Positions 9,166 through 20,853 of a DNA stretch of 64,000 nt are shown one piece after another. The stretch is from NCBI GenBank assembly GCA_950022655.1, contig OX465584.1, forward strand, positions 62,188,841-62,252,840, written 5' to 3'. The translations under genes were made by a program, and so were the position numbers. The notes beneath the pieces are model-generated. The model worked only from the letters and a program-made list of their open reading frames with translations, was not told where the DNA came from and did not search any database. Source of the DNA: Alentia gelatinosa (lineage: Eukaryota > Annelida > Polychaeta > Phyllodocida > Polynoidae). Position 1 is the first letter of the stretch. Each line of letters begins with the position of its first letter.

Positions 9166-11402
9166 ACGAAAAGCACTATTTTACATATGTATGCGAAACG
9201 CGTCTAAAAGTAGGATTTTGCGTCTAGAAGTTCGACTTGTCATTGTCTCGTATACGCCTTATCTAGTGGCGTATTTCTATTCGCGCTTTGCGCTTGTACA
9301 AACTTAAAGGTGTGAACCAGGCCGTGACAGATTATATTATGTATACGCCCACTACATGTCTAGAAGGTTTCCGTTCAAGTACAACTATTAGTTTGTATAA
9401 TGATTTTTCCCAATGCGACCGGGTAGACTAAATATATATTATCCGATTCACATATGTTAGTCTAACCCTTATATGAAATGTGGCCCAGACAGCTGCTTTT
9501 CAGACAATGAAATTGTCACTTTAATAAGGGAATTTCTTAGCATACCAAGGAAGAAACTCATATACATTTCAGGTACATACTAAATTTGTATTTACACGAA
9601 TTTCTCTTTTTCCCCATCCTTCCCTTTTTGTCCAATAAATAAAAATGGCTTAACAAATTTGGATTACAAATATGGTGATGCTGCTCACACCTTTAGACCT
9701 TTTCACTAAAATGACATTTTCATTATGAGAAATATAAATACAAAATATAACGAATATCTATTAATGACAATTGGTTATTATTGATTATCACAGTTAGCAT
9801 CTGCCTGCACCTTTGTCTAATTTGACGTTCCACTATATTACTGCAATCACAATATTATAATCATTACAGATCAGACATTAAAATCACCTATCTCAATAAA
9901 CATAATTCTAATCACAGTATCCATCTACACACTCATTGTAATAAAAGAAATTGTCATTCTATTATACTATTCTAATCACAGCGTCCTAGCACAAACATGA
10001 TACTGGGTATATCAATAAAATTGAGATTCTACTATACTATACCAATGACAATATACTCTAATCATTATACATTGAAATCATCGTTTTCAGTAGCACCATC
10101 AAGCAGGTACAGCGAAATATAAGCAAACAAAAAATCTATAGATAGTTTAGTATGGAAACTCTGTATTAGGTGGATAATAAACTGCTTTATTACCCACCTA
10201 ATACGCAGCCTCCACACCAATCCCATGTAGCCAACAGATCATGACTTACTCAGTAGATTCTGGCAAGCTTGAAAAATAATCTATAGACTCCATAGGTTTA
10301 GTATGGAGACTCTGTATTAGGTGGGTTATAAACTGCTAATTATTATATACGTGTTCAGTCTGAGCAGTGCCATACATGCCATTCAATAAAGATTTTTGTA
10401 TGGCACTCCCGGAACTATTTCTGTCCAACATGACAGGAGAGATCGGCGGCCATTTTGTTTTTCTTCGATTAACTGAATTCAAAGTACTGAATCCCAGTAG
10501 AATTATGGGGTAAATTACTGAAAATAAATGAAATATTTATTTTTTCCAAATTGAAAACGGTTGAATAGGAATTACCCACCTAATACGGAGTCTCCACACT
10601 AATCCCATGTAGCCAACAGATCATGACTGACTGAGTAGATTCTGGCAAGCCGGAATCTACTCAGTAGAATAAGTCTTTTTTCAGCCGTTGACCAGGCTAG
10701 AACACGACTGATGAGCAAGTTTTTCCCATGGTATGAAGCCGAACCAACACACTAGCACATAGCTTAGGTTCCTTGATCCACATATTAAATAATCATTCAT
10801 GATCATATCATTCTAACTATAGATTGGACTATACTATACCAATGACAATATACTATAATCATTATACATTGAAATCACCGTTTTGAACAGCACCATTCTC
10901 AACATCACATTATTCAACATAATTATAATCACAGTACCCGTCATGCCACTCTTTGTATCAAAAGAAATAGAGATTATACTATACTATTCTAATCACAGTA
11001 CACTCGAATCATCTTACATTGAAATCACCATGTTAATTATCACAGTTTTCACCATCGTATTTTTCATCAAAAATCCAATCATGGTATCAATCAAAACACT
11101 GATTGTACTAAAATAATGTGCCATTCTACTATGCCATTTTAATCAAAATACACTCTAATCATCCTACATTCAACCCACCCGCCATCCATCCCAGAAGCCA
11201 CACAGTGGAATGATAAAAACACTCTAAGTATCTTAAATTAAAATCACCCGCCATCCACCCAAGAAGCCTCAGAGATCTCTATTGGGAATTGGTAGTGGTT
11301 TTCCTGCCACTTTGATTCAAAGTGCCGCTCGCTATTGCGACCTCTTGCTTTGAATGTGACGTACCACAGGGGAGACTTCACTCAACTTTTGAAACAGCTC
11401 CC
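9052..11402. mobile_element. GGGAGCTGTTTCAAAAGTC TIR element split by a 2.1-kb insertion
   Basis: The left end GGGAGCTGTTTCAAAAGTCG (9052) and right end CAACTTTTGAAACAGCTCCC (to 11402) are inverted matches. The uninterrupted forms at 33451-33692 and 45705-45937 are about 235 bases, so roughly 9165-11285 is a later insertion. The insert is AT-rich and has no credible gene. It holds repeated words such as AATCACAGTA, ATTGAAATCACC and ATACTATACCAATGACAATA. Confidence 0.75.
10140..10670. repeat. Nested direct and inverted repeats
   Basis: ACCCACCTAATACGCAGCCT and the roughly 75 bases that follow occur at 10192-10270 and again at 10570-10650. The inverted form, GGAGACTCTGTATTAGGTGG, occurs at about 10150 and 10302. 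This makes a stem-forming composite inside the AT-rich insert. No coding content. Confidence 0.65.
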
Positions 11403-12700
11403 AGGACTTGTACAGAACCAGGCATACACACTAGATGACTAAAATGGGCTGACTATGTATTTTCTAGCCAATAGTCGTCATGTTGTGCTCAACAATACAA
11501 CATTGTCTACAAAGGACATCAACCAAAAGATTTTCTGAAGTGTTTACACTTTTTATCTGCACCAATGTCTAGCAAGTGACAGCTGAATGTCGTCAGGTGG
11601 TACAAAATTCAAGAATTGCTGCCTATAATTGGTGACTCATGGCCTTTGGTCAGGGGTGGTCATTGCCCCCCCTGGTGACACACTTCACCACTCAGCGCAC
11701 CCGTGCGCCACCTGTCGCTTTCTCTCTGCACCGCTCGTCAACCTCCAAAACCAGCGCACTCAGATCTGCCTCATACTTCGCTCTGCACACGCACCGTACA
11801 GACATACCCTTTTTTCTACCCACCCACCCCCACCACTTTCTCCTACTCACTTCACTCGTAGGGCAATTATATTATTATTATTACTTTATTACACACTTAT
11901 GTAATAACTCATAATAACTATATTTATTATTTCATATTCATTATAATTGACATCAAACATATATATATGTTAATTATCTATTATCATTGTTATTATCAAT
12001 ATTCATGGTAATAATGTATTATCACTTATTCACATTAATAAGACCTTATAAAATTAAATAAAATTTGATTAGCCCACTCCGGCTTTCTCTTTGTTCATCC
12101 AGGGATATGGGGTAATGGTCCTGTGTAAATGCTAGGTAACATATATGATTCCAAATAGAATAATTTTACGCAGTCCTGAGGAGACTTATATACAAGGAGA
12201 TTAGACTTCTGTAAACTGAATTGTTCATGCTCTTCAAACTCCGAGTGAGGGACGTTTGTAAAGATCTGCAGTCGTTACTACTGGTTTTAGGCCAGCATTG
12301 ATATTAATAATAAATATATTGGAGAAATTCTAAAGACGCCCCTAACCAAGATGGCTGCCAGTGACCCGTATCTACTCCTCCCCTAAATTTAGAACTTATT
12401 CATCCTCTCCGCGGCTTTGGACCCAGTAGTTATTTATAAAAACTTCCTCCTGGGGAGAAGGTGGGCGTTGGGAGTAAGTGACACTGAGTGAACCACCTTA
12501 CTGGCACATCAGTCCAAATATTTTGTTGTATTCTTGTTTGTCCACACTAAACCTAAACTTTATGCGACATGAGTAGGCAGGTGATGTAGTACTAGTACAA
12601 TGCCCGATTCTAGTTTTATATGAAATATACCTGCTCTGAACTGAATTCATACAAAATCAATAAAAAACCATTACTTTATATTCTGTGTCATAGATACCTA
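11403..12700. other. Non-coding spacer
   Basis: 11403-11600 matches 45938-46140 and 12115-12240 matches 46352-46450, so this is part of the paralogous segment. Between them is a C-rich, CA/CC-containing stretch (11690-11860) and AT-rich ATTATTATTACT sequence. I see no gene. Confidence 0.6.
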
Positions 12701-12703
12701 GTG

Positions 12704-13167
12704 TAAAGTGGGATTCACACAATGGGATTGGGGTGTCCTACAGTCTCAGGGTAACATGGCAGATTCAATTCACATGGGATGACTTAACAGGTACATAGTC
12801 CCACCCCTACACCCCTACACAGGGTACACAGGGTACACAGTCTCCGACACAGGGTACTTCCCCATGTGAATAGGTGTTTTTTCTGACCACTGAGACTTAT
12901 AGATTGGGAAGAATGTGTGAAATACATTTGTCTCACCAAAGTGCCCCTCTAAATTTTAAACCTGTTAATAGTCAAAATCTCATGAGATTCTGTTCCTTGT
13001 TAGGAGTGATTGTCGCCGACAATTGCAAGGGGAAAAAGTTGTCTCAGCAAAATGGAACCCTGTCATTCACACAAGGCGATTGTGTTCCAGTACTGAATTT
13101 CAACAAGATTTGTCTCAGACAAACGCTCTGTGAGTTACGTGAATCCCACTGTGTGAATCTCACTTAA
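12704..13167. mobile_element. PIF/Harbinger-like MITE with TAA duplication
   Basis: The element (12707-13164) starts AGTGGGATTCACACAATGGG and ends in the inverted form, CCCACTGTGTGAATCTCACT. It is flanked on both sides by TAA. The 3-base T-W-A duplication is typical of PIF/Harbinger. The paralogous locus near 47205-47215 reads CTAGTGAAAAGGCC, without the insert. The small open frame 12874-13167 has no recognisable content. Confidence 0.75.
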
Positions 13168-13238
13168 AGGTCTGTGTTGTATACATTCGTAGTAATTAGT
13201 TTTTAACAAGGACCTGCCACTGAGTTTATATATTATAC

Positions 13239-13760
13239 CCTGGGCCTGTTTTTCAGCCAAGATAACCGATATGTAAGACATCTCACAGCTGTCAGTGTAC
13301 TATAGAGAAGACATCTTAGGGGATCGGCCAGTGATTGTCGCTCAATGACACTAAAACTGCAGCCAGGGCTGCTAGTCACGACAGCTGCTAGTCACGACGG
13401 GTCATGTGGTTCAAAATGTCTTAGACCTAAGACATCTATGGACATGTCGTACCAAATGCGGAAATTCTCCTCGCGTAGGAATTAAGCAATCAAATTTTAC
13501 CAAGAGTAAGGGATACATATAACCTATCATCGTACTAAATATGAAAAAGCCCCGATCGACACTGGCTTTCCACTCCAAGTTACAAGCTACCCTGAAGCTG
13601 GTGCTGGTACAGTTCTATACCTGTCTTAGGTTAGGACATTTTTCGGGGCAAATTTCTAAAGGATGGCGGCCATTTTCTATCCTCCAAACTGTCTTCCACT
13701 TGTAGAGACATCTTAGGTTATCGTTGGGTGATTATGTCTTGACTGAAAAACAGGGCCCTG
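13239..13760. mobile_element. GGCCTGTTTTTCAG TIR element
   Basis: The left end GGCCTGTTTTTCAGCCAAGA and right end TCTTGACTGAAAAACAGGGC are inverted matches around a 514-base interior, with CCTG on each side. The uninterrupted locus at about 47278-47285 has a single CCTGG, supporting a 4-base target duplication. No coding capacity. Confidence 0.75.
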
Positions 13761-14118
13761 GTCTCATTTGTTTGTAAAGCTTCAGTACAGGTGGTATATT
13801 CTGAATACTACAATAGCCTTACTAACAGTGCTATACAATATTTAAAATATTTAATATATTTAACTACTAGTCTTCTGCGTTGGTTACCTCTCACCCACAC
13901 ATAGTGGTATGATATACTACCCTCTGTAGGTGTATAATTCTTATACGCCCTGTGGAGGCCCTCTTTATTCAATTCGGCTGAGTAATAACTTAATATATCA
14001 TACTCTAAATCTAATTCATAGCACCGGTAGGCAGACTGACCTACTGCTGTTAGTTAGACTGCTGGGTTAACCCACTAGTCTAAAATCATCTTTCTTATCA
14101 CCTTCGCCCTATCTCACA

Positions 14119-15876
14119 ATGAATGTTAAACTAGATAAAGGATTAAAAATAATGCATTATAATATTAGAAGTCTTTTTCCTAACCTAAATGAGTTTCACA
14201 TGCTTTTTAGAGCTTTTGATATTGTAGGGATAACCGAAACATGGCTCGATGATTGATTTCTTGATAGCATGGTTGCTGTTCCTGATTTCAAATTATTTAG
14301 AGAAGACCGACTGAATAGGGTTGGAGGAGGTATTGGATGCTACATATCTAATAAGTTGGCACCTTATGCTCGTAAACTTGTGAATATGTCGGGAATTTCT
14401 GACACACTGGAATATCTCTCTATCAGTATAACTAAACCCGGTAACCGCAATATGACTATTATTACTGCACATAGGTTACCCCATGCTAATATGAATGTAG
14501 TCATTAGACAACTAAAAGAGATCTTAGATGATGATTCCATTAAGGATTCAGAGAAATGGCTGATAGGTGATTTTAATTGCGATTTCTCGCTAAGAGGTAA
14601 CAACGATGCTTATATCTTAATGGAAATGGCCAAGGAATATAACCTAAAACAGCTGATAGATAAGATAACCAGACCCAATGACAATAACCATAGTGGAGGT
14701 ACCGTTATTGATCTCATTTTTACAGATTGTGTATTTGTATCTAGTTCTGGGGTTTTAGGAAACATGATTAGTGACCATCTGCCAACCTACGCGATACGAA
14801 AGAAAGTTAAAGAAAAAAATCCACACCAAAGAGTTAGATTTAAAGGTCGATCCTACAGAAATTACGATCGGGAGGAATTTGAGTCGTTCCTTTCCGACCA
14901 GAATTGGGTCGAGTTCTGGTGCACAAACGATGTGGATCTATTGTGGAGCATTGTATTGGGGTATATTCATAAATATTTAGATGACCGTTGTCCTATAATA
15001 ACTTATAGAAGTGTGAAGAAAAGAGATGAGTGGGTATCCGATGAAATTTACTCAATGATTGAGGATAGGACTCGTCTGATTCAAGAATATAAGCGGAGAC
15101 CAACCAAAATGTTATTATCTAGAGCTAAAGAATTAAGTAAAAAAATCCGATATGGACTAAAAGAGGCAAAGAACAGTTACTGCATAGAGCAAATGGAAAA
15201 TGTAAAAAACCATCCAAAGGATTTTTGGAGATATATTAGATCTCTCTGGGGTAATAATGGGGGTGATGCAGCATGTTCCTTAGTTGATCAAAATAGTGAC
15301 CAAAGAGTGCCACATGAAAAAACACCGGATTATATTAATGACTATTTTTGTAACATAGGTCAAACACTATTCGAAGAAAAAGACTCCACCGATTATTATG
15401 ATTTATTAACGTTTCTTAAGGGTATCCCAAAAAGATCATATAATATCCTATCTGAAATAACTCCTGATGTTATTGTTAAACTAGCTAAGGGTGTCTCTAA
15501 ATCGAAAAGCTCAGGCATCGATGACATATCTAGTAGGGTTATCAAGGACGTCTTGCTGATTTTAGCTTCTGAGTTTGCTCATTTGTTTAATAGCTCTATA
15601 TCTACCGGTAAAGTACCCAAGTTATGGAAGCAAGGTACAGTTATCCCCATCCCTAAAGGTGGCAACTTAAACGATATTGCAAATTGGAGGCCTATTACTT
15701 TAACTCCAGTTCCATCTAAATTATTAGAAAAATGTATTTGTGAAGTTCTAGAATCATATATCGAAGAAAATAATTTACTTAACCCCTGTCAGTACGGTTT
15801 TCGGCGAGGACTTGGTACTACAGATGCTATCCTCAGGTACACTAACGATTTATATTTAGCAAGGAACCGTAGTTAG
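14119..15876 (+). pseudogene. LINE ORF2, endonuclease and RT N-terminal half
   Basis: It would nick DNA and prime reverse transcription. From ATG 14119 the frame reads MHYNIRSL and TETWLDD, then a TGA stop (14254-14256), and continues open from 14257. Endonuclease landmarks are GGIGCYISN, a GDFNCD metal-site motif (about 14569) and SDHLPTYAI (about 14770). RT begins with SGIDDISSRVIKDV, then GTVIPIPKGG, NWRPITL and the QYGFRRGLGTTDA motif. The frame ends ARNRS-stop exactly where a TIR element begins. The C-terminal half resumes at about 16332. Confidence 0.88.
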
Positions 15877-16334
15877 GGGGTGCGTCCACCAACCACGACA
15901 AGGCTACGACAAGTGCCGACATGAAAGTTCCAATCGCAGCCTTGTCGCAGCCTTGTCGTGAGAAGAGCATTGTCGGGACAGCGGTATCGGGGCGCGTCGT
16001 AGACGTTACCGGTTTCCGTAAAAAAGGCGCCCATGGTTCCGACACACTACGACAATGATATAGAGGAAACCACAACACTCCACGACAAAGGTCCAGCCGT
16101 AGCAAAAATCGAACATGTTCGATATTGTCGTGGCCTTGTCGGAGGGCCTCCGACAGGCCCCCGACAAGCTTCGTGTCAGAGCCTGTCGGGGCCTTGTCGT
16201 AGCCTCTTGTCGGGAACTATGTTCCACCAACCACGACAAGGCTACGACAGGCCTTCCAATCGTAGAGCTGTCGTGGACCTTGTCGGAAAGCCATTGTCGC
16301 AGCCTTGTTGGGTTGGTGGACGCACCCCCTAACT
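15874..16334. mobile_element. TIR element (GGGGGTGCGTCCACCAACC) nested in LINE RT
   Basis: The left end GGGGGTGCGTCCACCAACCA and right end TTGGTTGGTGGACGCACCCC-type sequence are inverted matches. TTA precedes and TAA follows the element. The interior is packed with CGACAAGG/CCTTGTCG words in both orientations, plus a second internal copy of the end (CCACCAACCACGACAAGGCT, about 16222). Removing the insert with a 3-base target site leaves the LINE frame open, whereas a 2-base site would leave a stop. This favours a 3-base (PIF/Harbinger-like) duplication. Confidence 0.8.
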
Positions 16335-17110
16335 ATAGTGCTTCCATTTATGTGGACTTGCGGAAAGCGTTTGACGCTGTTCCTCACGAATTACTATTAG
16401 CAAAATTGTACCATTTAATACAACTCCCAACAGATGTTGTGAACTGGTTAAAATCATACCTCGTACAACGAGAACAACGAGTAAAGGTTAATGGTTTGGT
16501 ATCGTCTCCATGCAAAAACAGCTATGGGGTTCCGCAGGGTTCTGTTGTAGGCCCTTTTTTATTCAACTTATTCGTTAATGACATGTGTTCTGATGTAAAT
16601 GAGTCATCTTTCTTACAATATGCCGAAGACCTCGTCCTGTATGCAAGTGGGTCCAATTATCTTAATATATGGACGGCGTTACAATCCTCATTGGCTAAGG
16701 TTAATAGATGGTGTCAAACTAATGGAATGACCATTAACTTTAAAAAAACTAAGATGGTATGGTATGCTTCACCATGTAAACTCAGGTTTGTTGAGTGTCC
16801 AGCTATAAGATGTGGTTATGAGTATATTGTTGCTGCTGTAAAGTATAAATATCTGGGAGTCACTATCAATTCTAAATTGGATTTTCATGACTATATTAAA
16901 GATATTAATAAAAATGCTAATAACCGGTTATTTCAATTGAGTAAGATTAGGAACTGTATTTCAAGAAGTACGGCAAAGCTAATTTATATCTCAATTATAC
17001 GTCTGACTCTGGAATATTTTGCATTCATGATCGATGGATGTACCAAAAAATATGTTGACTCCCTTCAGATCACCCAGAATAGAGCACTGCGAATATTAAG
17101 AAAAAATTGA
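16332..17110 (+). pseudogene. LINE ORF2, RT catalytic core and C-terminus
   Basis: This continues the frame interrupted at 15876. It has motif A YVDLRKAFDAVPHE, motif B GVPQGSVVGPFLFNLFVNDM and the catalytic box QYAEDLVLYASG, followed by NGMTINFKKTKMVW. The catalytic box is YAED, not YADD, so one metal-binding aspartate has become glutamate. The open frame that starts at 16115 includes read-through from the TIR element; only the part after about 16332 is LINE. It ends prematurely at RILRKN-stop. Confidence 0.88.
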
Positions 17111-17527
17111 AACAGACGACAGAGTATAATAGAAATGCACCAATCGGTAGGGATAGACTACCTAGCAAGTAGAAGATGCATGCAGCTCCTTAACATAATG
17201 TACAAATGGTCTCAGGATGTTAATAACCTTGACCTATCTGTGAGAAGGGCCAGAAGCGACACCAAAGTTAAGTTTTAAAAAGAGAGAATTAGTTGTTGTC
17301 ATTACCAGCGTAGCCCGATTTTCAGAGGTCAAGAACTGTGGGATAAGCTGACTCAGACAATACAGCATAGTGAATCGTATTGTGTGTTTAAAAAAGAGAT
17401 AAAAATGATGTATTCAAAATTTGATTGGCGATAGAGTATATATATAATGCATATCATATCATTATTACCAATTACTCCTGTAAAATCATTCAACTCTCCT
17501 ACACCATTTGTATCATGTGATCTCCTG

Positions 17528-18240
17528 TAGAGAATATCTACAATTGCTTGTAAGAAAGCAAATGCAACTGATTAATTTATGCTCATGAGTTTTCTACTTG
17601 AATGTAAATAATTGTGTTGATTTTATGCTTTCTTTATGTTCCACATTGTAGATGGAAATCGCAAACAAAGTATTTAACACTGTCTCAGCTTTAAATAAAA
17701 CCTTTTTTTAATGTGATATGATCTCAAAGATATAATTCTCACCGTGAGGTACACGATCCCAGTGTCTAAACTGTCTGGTATGCCTAGCCTCTCAATGTGT
17801 AAAGGGATGATTTATAATTGTTTTATCAGTTTTATTCTAATTGTAACAAAGGAGAGCAACTGCATTTGTATTCTGCCGGGAGGTCTGCAATCATTTTAAT
17901 AAATGTCGACGTGATCGCTTCAGCGACTGCTGGTATGTGACTAGACTCTCTTCCCTGTCAGGTTCAGACTGAGGAAAAAATGTTAATGTCTGTTGTCAAC
18001 CCTTTCCTTATTGGTTGTGTGGAGTCACATGGGTCCAATCCTGCATTCTTATTGGTCAAGACCGAGACAAAGAGAGGCGGGAAAGCTTCTGATCCAATCA
18101 GAAGGTGCCTCTTTTTGTCTGGTGGCCATTCTGGTGGTTCTGTTGTTTTCCACTAGATGGCATGACAGTGATTTTCTGTCACTTTTGTATAGCAGGTGCA
18201 AGTTTTGTCCTATAAAGTGTGTAATTCTACTGACTTTACC
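17528..18240. other. Paralogous spacer and Penelope 3' flank
   Basis: 17528-17900 matches 47372-47760. 17990-18240 is the distal 3' flank of the minus-strand Penelope-like element. It contains several ATTGG/CCAAT words and CCACTAGATGGCA (18150-18162), which resembles a CTCF core motif. No gene. Confidence 0.5.
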
Positions 18241-18249
18241 ATACCAGCA

Positions 18250-18276
18250 GTTTCGATTATCGTTAATCTCATTCAG
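18250..18276 (-). ncRNA. Hammerhead-like core, variant (minus-strand PLE)
   Basis: On the minus strand: CTGAATGA, a perfect 5-bp stem GATTA/TAATC with loop ACGA, then GAAAC. This is the hammerhead core layout CUGANGA-stem II-GAAA with one extra A in the first box. It lies 271 bases after the ORF2 stop, the same place as in the other two copies. I could not pair stem I convincingly, so this copy may be decayed. Confidence 0.5.
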
Positions 18277-18546
18277 GCTATGATTGGCTGATCAATGTCG
18301 TCTTTGTTGGCCGTTTTGTTCGGTTACAGAGGTGGTGGTTGGGACCACACCATACCTATGGTGTGTTTCTTTGACATTAGTGTAGTCTAGTCACATCATT
18401 TGTCACTGGTGGATGATCGGTGGGTGTGTGTTAGACTGTGGAAAAAATGATTCCCTGGCCTTCAGATCTGAGCTCGCTTCCTCTACGAGGTGTGGAGCTG
18501 TTCACTGGAGGTGGAAAAAAATTTTGACGTGGCGTTTTGTTACCTT

Positions 18547-20800
18547 TCATCCGTACCTACTATCCATTGCGTTGAGACCCAATGGTGCCTGGGATTTGAG
18601 TCGGTGGATTTTGTTGTACTCCACCTTCAGTCTCAGGTCTTTGGGCTTTTTGCTGTTGGGGTGTCGGTGTATGAAGTCCAATATTCTGAACTCCACATCG
18701 TCTGTCCCATGGTGGTCCGGGCGGTTGAAATGTTTGGGGACGTCACTTATGTTGCATTTTTGATCGTCCTCAGGTGTTCCCTTATGCGGTGTTTTATGTT
18801 CCGCTTTGTTTGGCCCACATATTGGGCTTTACAGGTCTTGCATGTTATACAGTAAACCAGATTGGAACTGTTGCATGTGACATTGTGTTTCGTGGTCACT
18901 TTCTTGCCGGTCACTTTGCTTGTGGTGTCGTCGGTCTTGATGATTCCACAATATATGCAATTTTTCTTGTTGCATGCATTGCGATTGGTATTGGTTTTCG
19001 CTCGTGGATCTTGCCCCCCTTCCTTGAAGCAAGTGCGGGCTCTTACCAGAAAATCCTCCAGATTTTTTGGTCGTTTGTATCCCTTCACCAGTTTGCTCTC
19101 GAAGATGTCTTTGGTGGTGGTCGATTTCCCCAGGATTTCCCAATTTTTTCTCCACTATTTTTTGGTAGTGAGTTTCCATTGGTTGTGTAGGTACTGATCA
19201 GAAACGTTTGTTTCTGGTTGTCATTTTCTTCCTTTCCTTTTTTCTCTTTGTGTAAGAGGTTGCTCCGGGTTATATTTCCGAGATTCTTGTTGCAGGTGGG
19301 TGAGCTGAGTCATACCGTAGGTATGTATTGCGGTCTGTGGGTTTCACATACAGGTCGCTTTCGAGTGTGCCGGTTATCGTTATTCGGATTTTAGTGTCCA
19401 GGAAGGCTATGCTTTCTTTCGAGTGTTCCATTGTGAATTTTATGGTCTCGTGGTAGCTGTTGAGCCAGCTCAACCATTTCTTCAATTGATTTTCCCCATG
19501 GCTCCAAATGAAGAAAATGTCGTCAATGTATCTCAGCCAGATCTTGGGTTTGAGATGGTAGTCCTGTAGGAGTTTCTCTTCTAGGTTTTCCATGAAGAGG
19601 TTGGCATATGATGGGGCCAATCTGGTTCCCATCGCTGTACCTCCTATCTGTAGATAGTCCTCTCCATTGAACTGTATGTTGTTCTTGGTTAGGACCATAT
19701 CTAGGAGTTTTACTATGCTCTCATTCTTCGGCATCTGACCGTCTGGTCGTGTCTGTTTTAGTTTTTCTCGGATTACATTTGACCCCTCTTTGTTGGGTAT
19801 GTACGTATATAGGACACTTACATCTAGAGACCCTATGATGTCCGATTTTTCTACCTTTCCTATCTCATCGATGAGCTGTAGGAAATTGTTCGTGTCCTTG
19901 ATGTATGATTGGATCTTTGGGACCTCTTGTTTCAGAAAAGTACCCACAAATGTGGAGATTTTTTCTGTTGGACATCCGTTGGCTGATACTACTGGGCGTC
20001 CTGGCGGGGGAATGATTCCCTTGTGAATTTTGGGGAGGAAATATACCTGTGGTGTTCTGGGGTTCCTGGTCAGTAAGGCTTTCCCCATTTTTTCGGTTAT
20101 TTCTTCGTTGTTAATCATTTCCTCAATGAAGGTATCGATCTCCTGATTGTGGGGATTTGTGAGGTCTTTGGGCATTTTTCGGTAGGTTTTCTCATCGCCT
20201 AACTGTTTCATGGTCTCTCTCACATAGTCCCTCGTGTCTTGTACCACTAAGGCACCTCCCTTGTCGGCTGGTTTGATGGTGATTTCGTTATTTCGTGACA
20301 GATTCTTTAGGACCTCGCGCTCTTTTTTAGAGATGTTGTGTTTTATCCTAGTTTTATTGAGGTTTCTCTTTGACAGCTCTGTCTCATTTACTGCTATGAA
20401 CCTTTCCAAGTTGGTTGAACCTTGTGGTGCAGACCATCCTGATTTGTCCCTCAGGTTTTTTATGACTCATGCCAGGTTTATCGAAAAACTGTCTGAGTCT
20501 GAGTTTTCTATGGAATCTGTCCAATTCCGATTTCACTTCCTCTTCTTCCACCGGAACGTTAGTCGGGCAGAAGTTTAGGCCTTTATTTAGGAGTGACATT
20601 TCATGTTCATTAAGGTTTTTACTAGATAGATTAATTACCGTCCCGGGTTGGTTCAATATTTCATCTGTTCTAGAGTTTTTCCCTTTAGATTCACTTTCAG
20701 AGGTTTCTATGGTAGTTTTACTTGAAAATTTACCATCAGATCGGTTTGTAATTCTACATGAAGAATCAACAGAACACGGTGAGTAACAGACTTTCTCTTT
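18547..20800 (-). pseudogene. PLE ORF2: RT plus GIY-YIG endonuclease, frameshifted
   Basis: RT and nuclease together would nick the target and copy the RNA. The N-terminal part (to 20384) has MSLLNKGLNFCPTNV and the DRFHRKLRLRQFF motif. A frameshift near 20430 leads to the main RT frame (20409-19270) with PADKGGALVVQ, FLPKIHKGIIPPPGRPVVSA, LDVSVLYTYIP, GTAMGTRLAPSYANLF and the catalytic RYIDDIFFIW. After another shift the GIY-YIG part (19088-18747) has LVYCITCKTC..YVGQTKR and EHLRTI. The true C-terminus, EYNKIHRL to RYG-stop, lies in a further frame ending at 18547. RT motifs are intact, but the ORF has at least three frame breaks. Confidence 0.9.
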
Positions 20801-20853
20801 ATTACAAGCTTTGTAACAAGATGTAGATCGTGTTGTAATAGGTTGCTCGAAGT

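Larger units (their letters stand above)
13841..17527 (+). mobile_element. Jockey/CR1-type LINE, 5'-truncated, with nested TIR insert
   Basis: Comparison with 47360-47375 (CTATACAATATAGAGAATATC, uninterrupted) places the insertion boundaries near 13841 and 17527. Inside are an apurinic-type endonuclease, an RT and a C-terminal region in one original frame, now broken by a stop at 14254-14256, by the TIR element 15876-16331 and by a stop at 17108-17110. No ORF1 is present, so the 5' end is truncated or degraded. Confidence 0.85.

Noticed and set aside
16115..16331. N-terminal 70 residues of the 16115-17110 frame as protein
   Set aside because: This part is translated TIR-element sequence that happens to be in frame with the LINE.
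19790..20578. Plus-strand frames overlapping the minus-strand Penelope RT (for example 20234-20578)
   Set aside because: They are antisense shadows; the minus-strand reading carries all conserved RT motifs.
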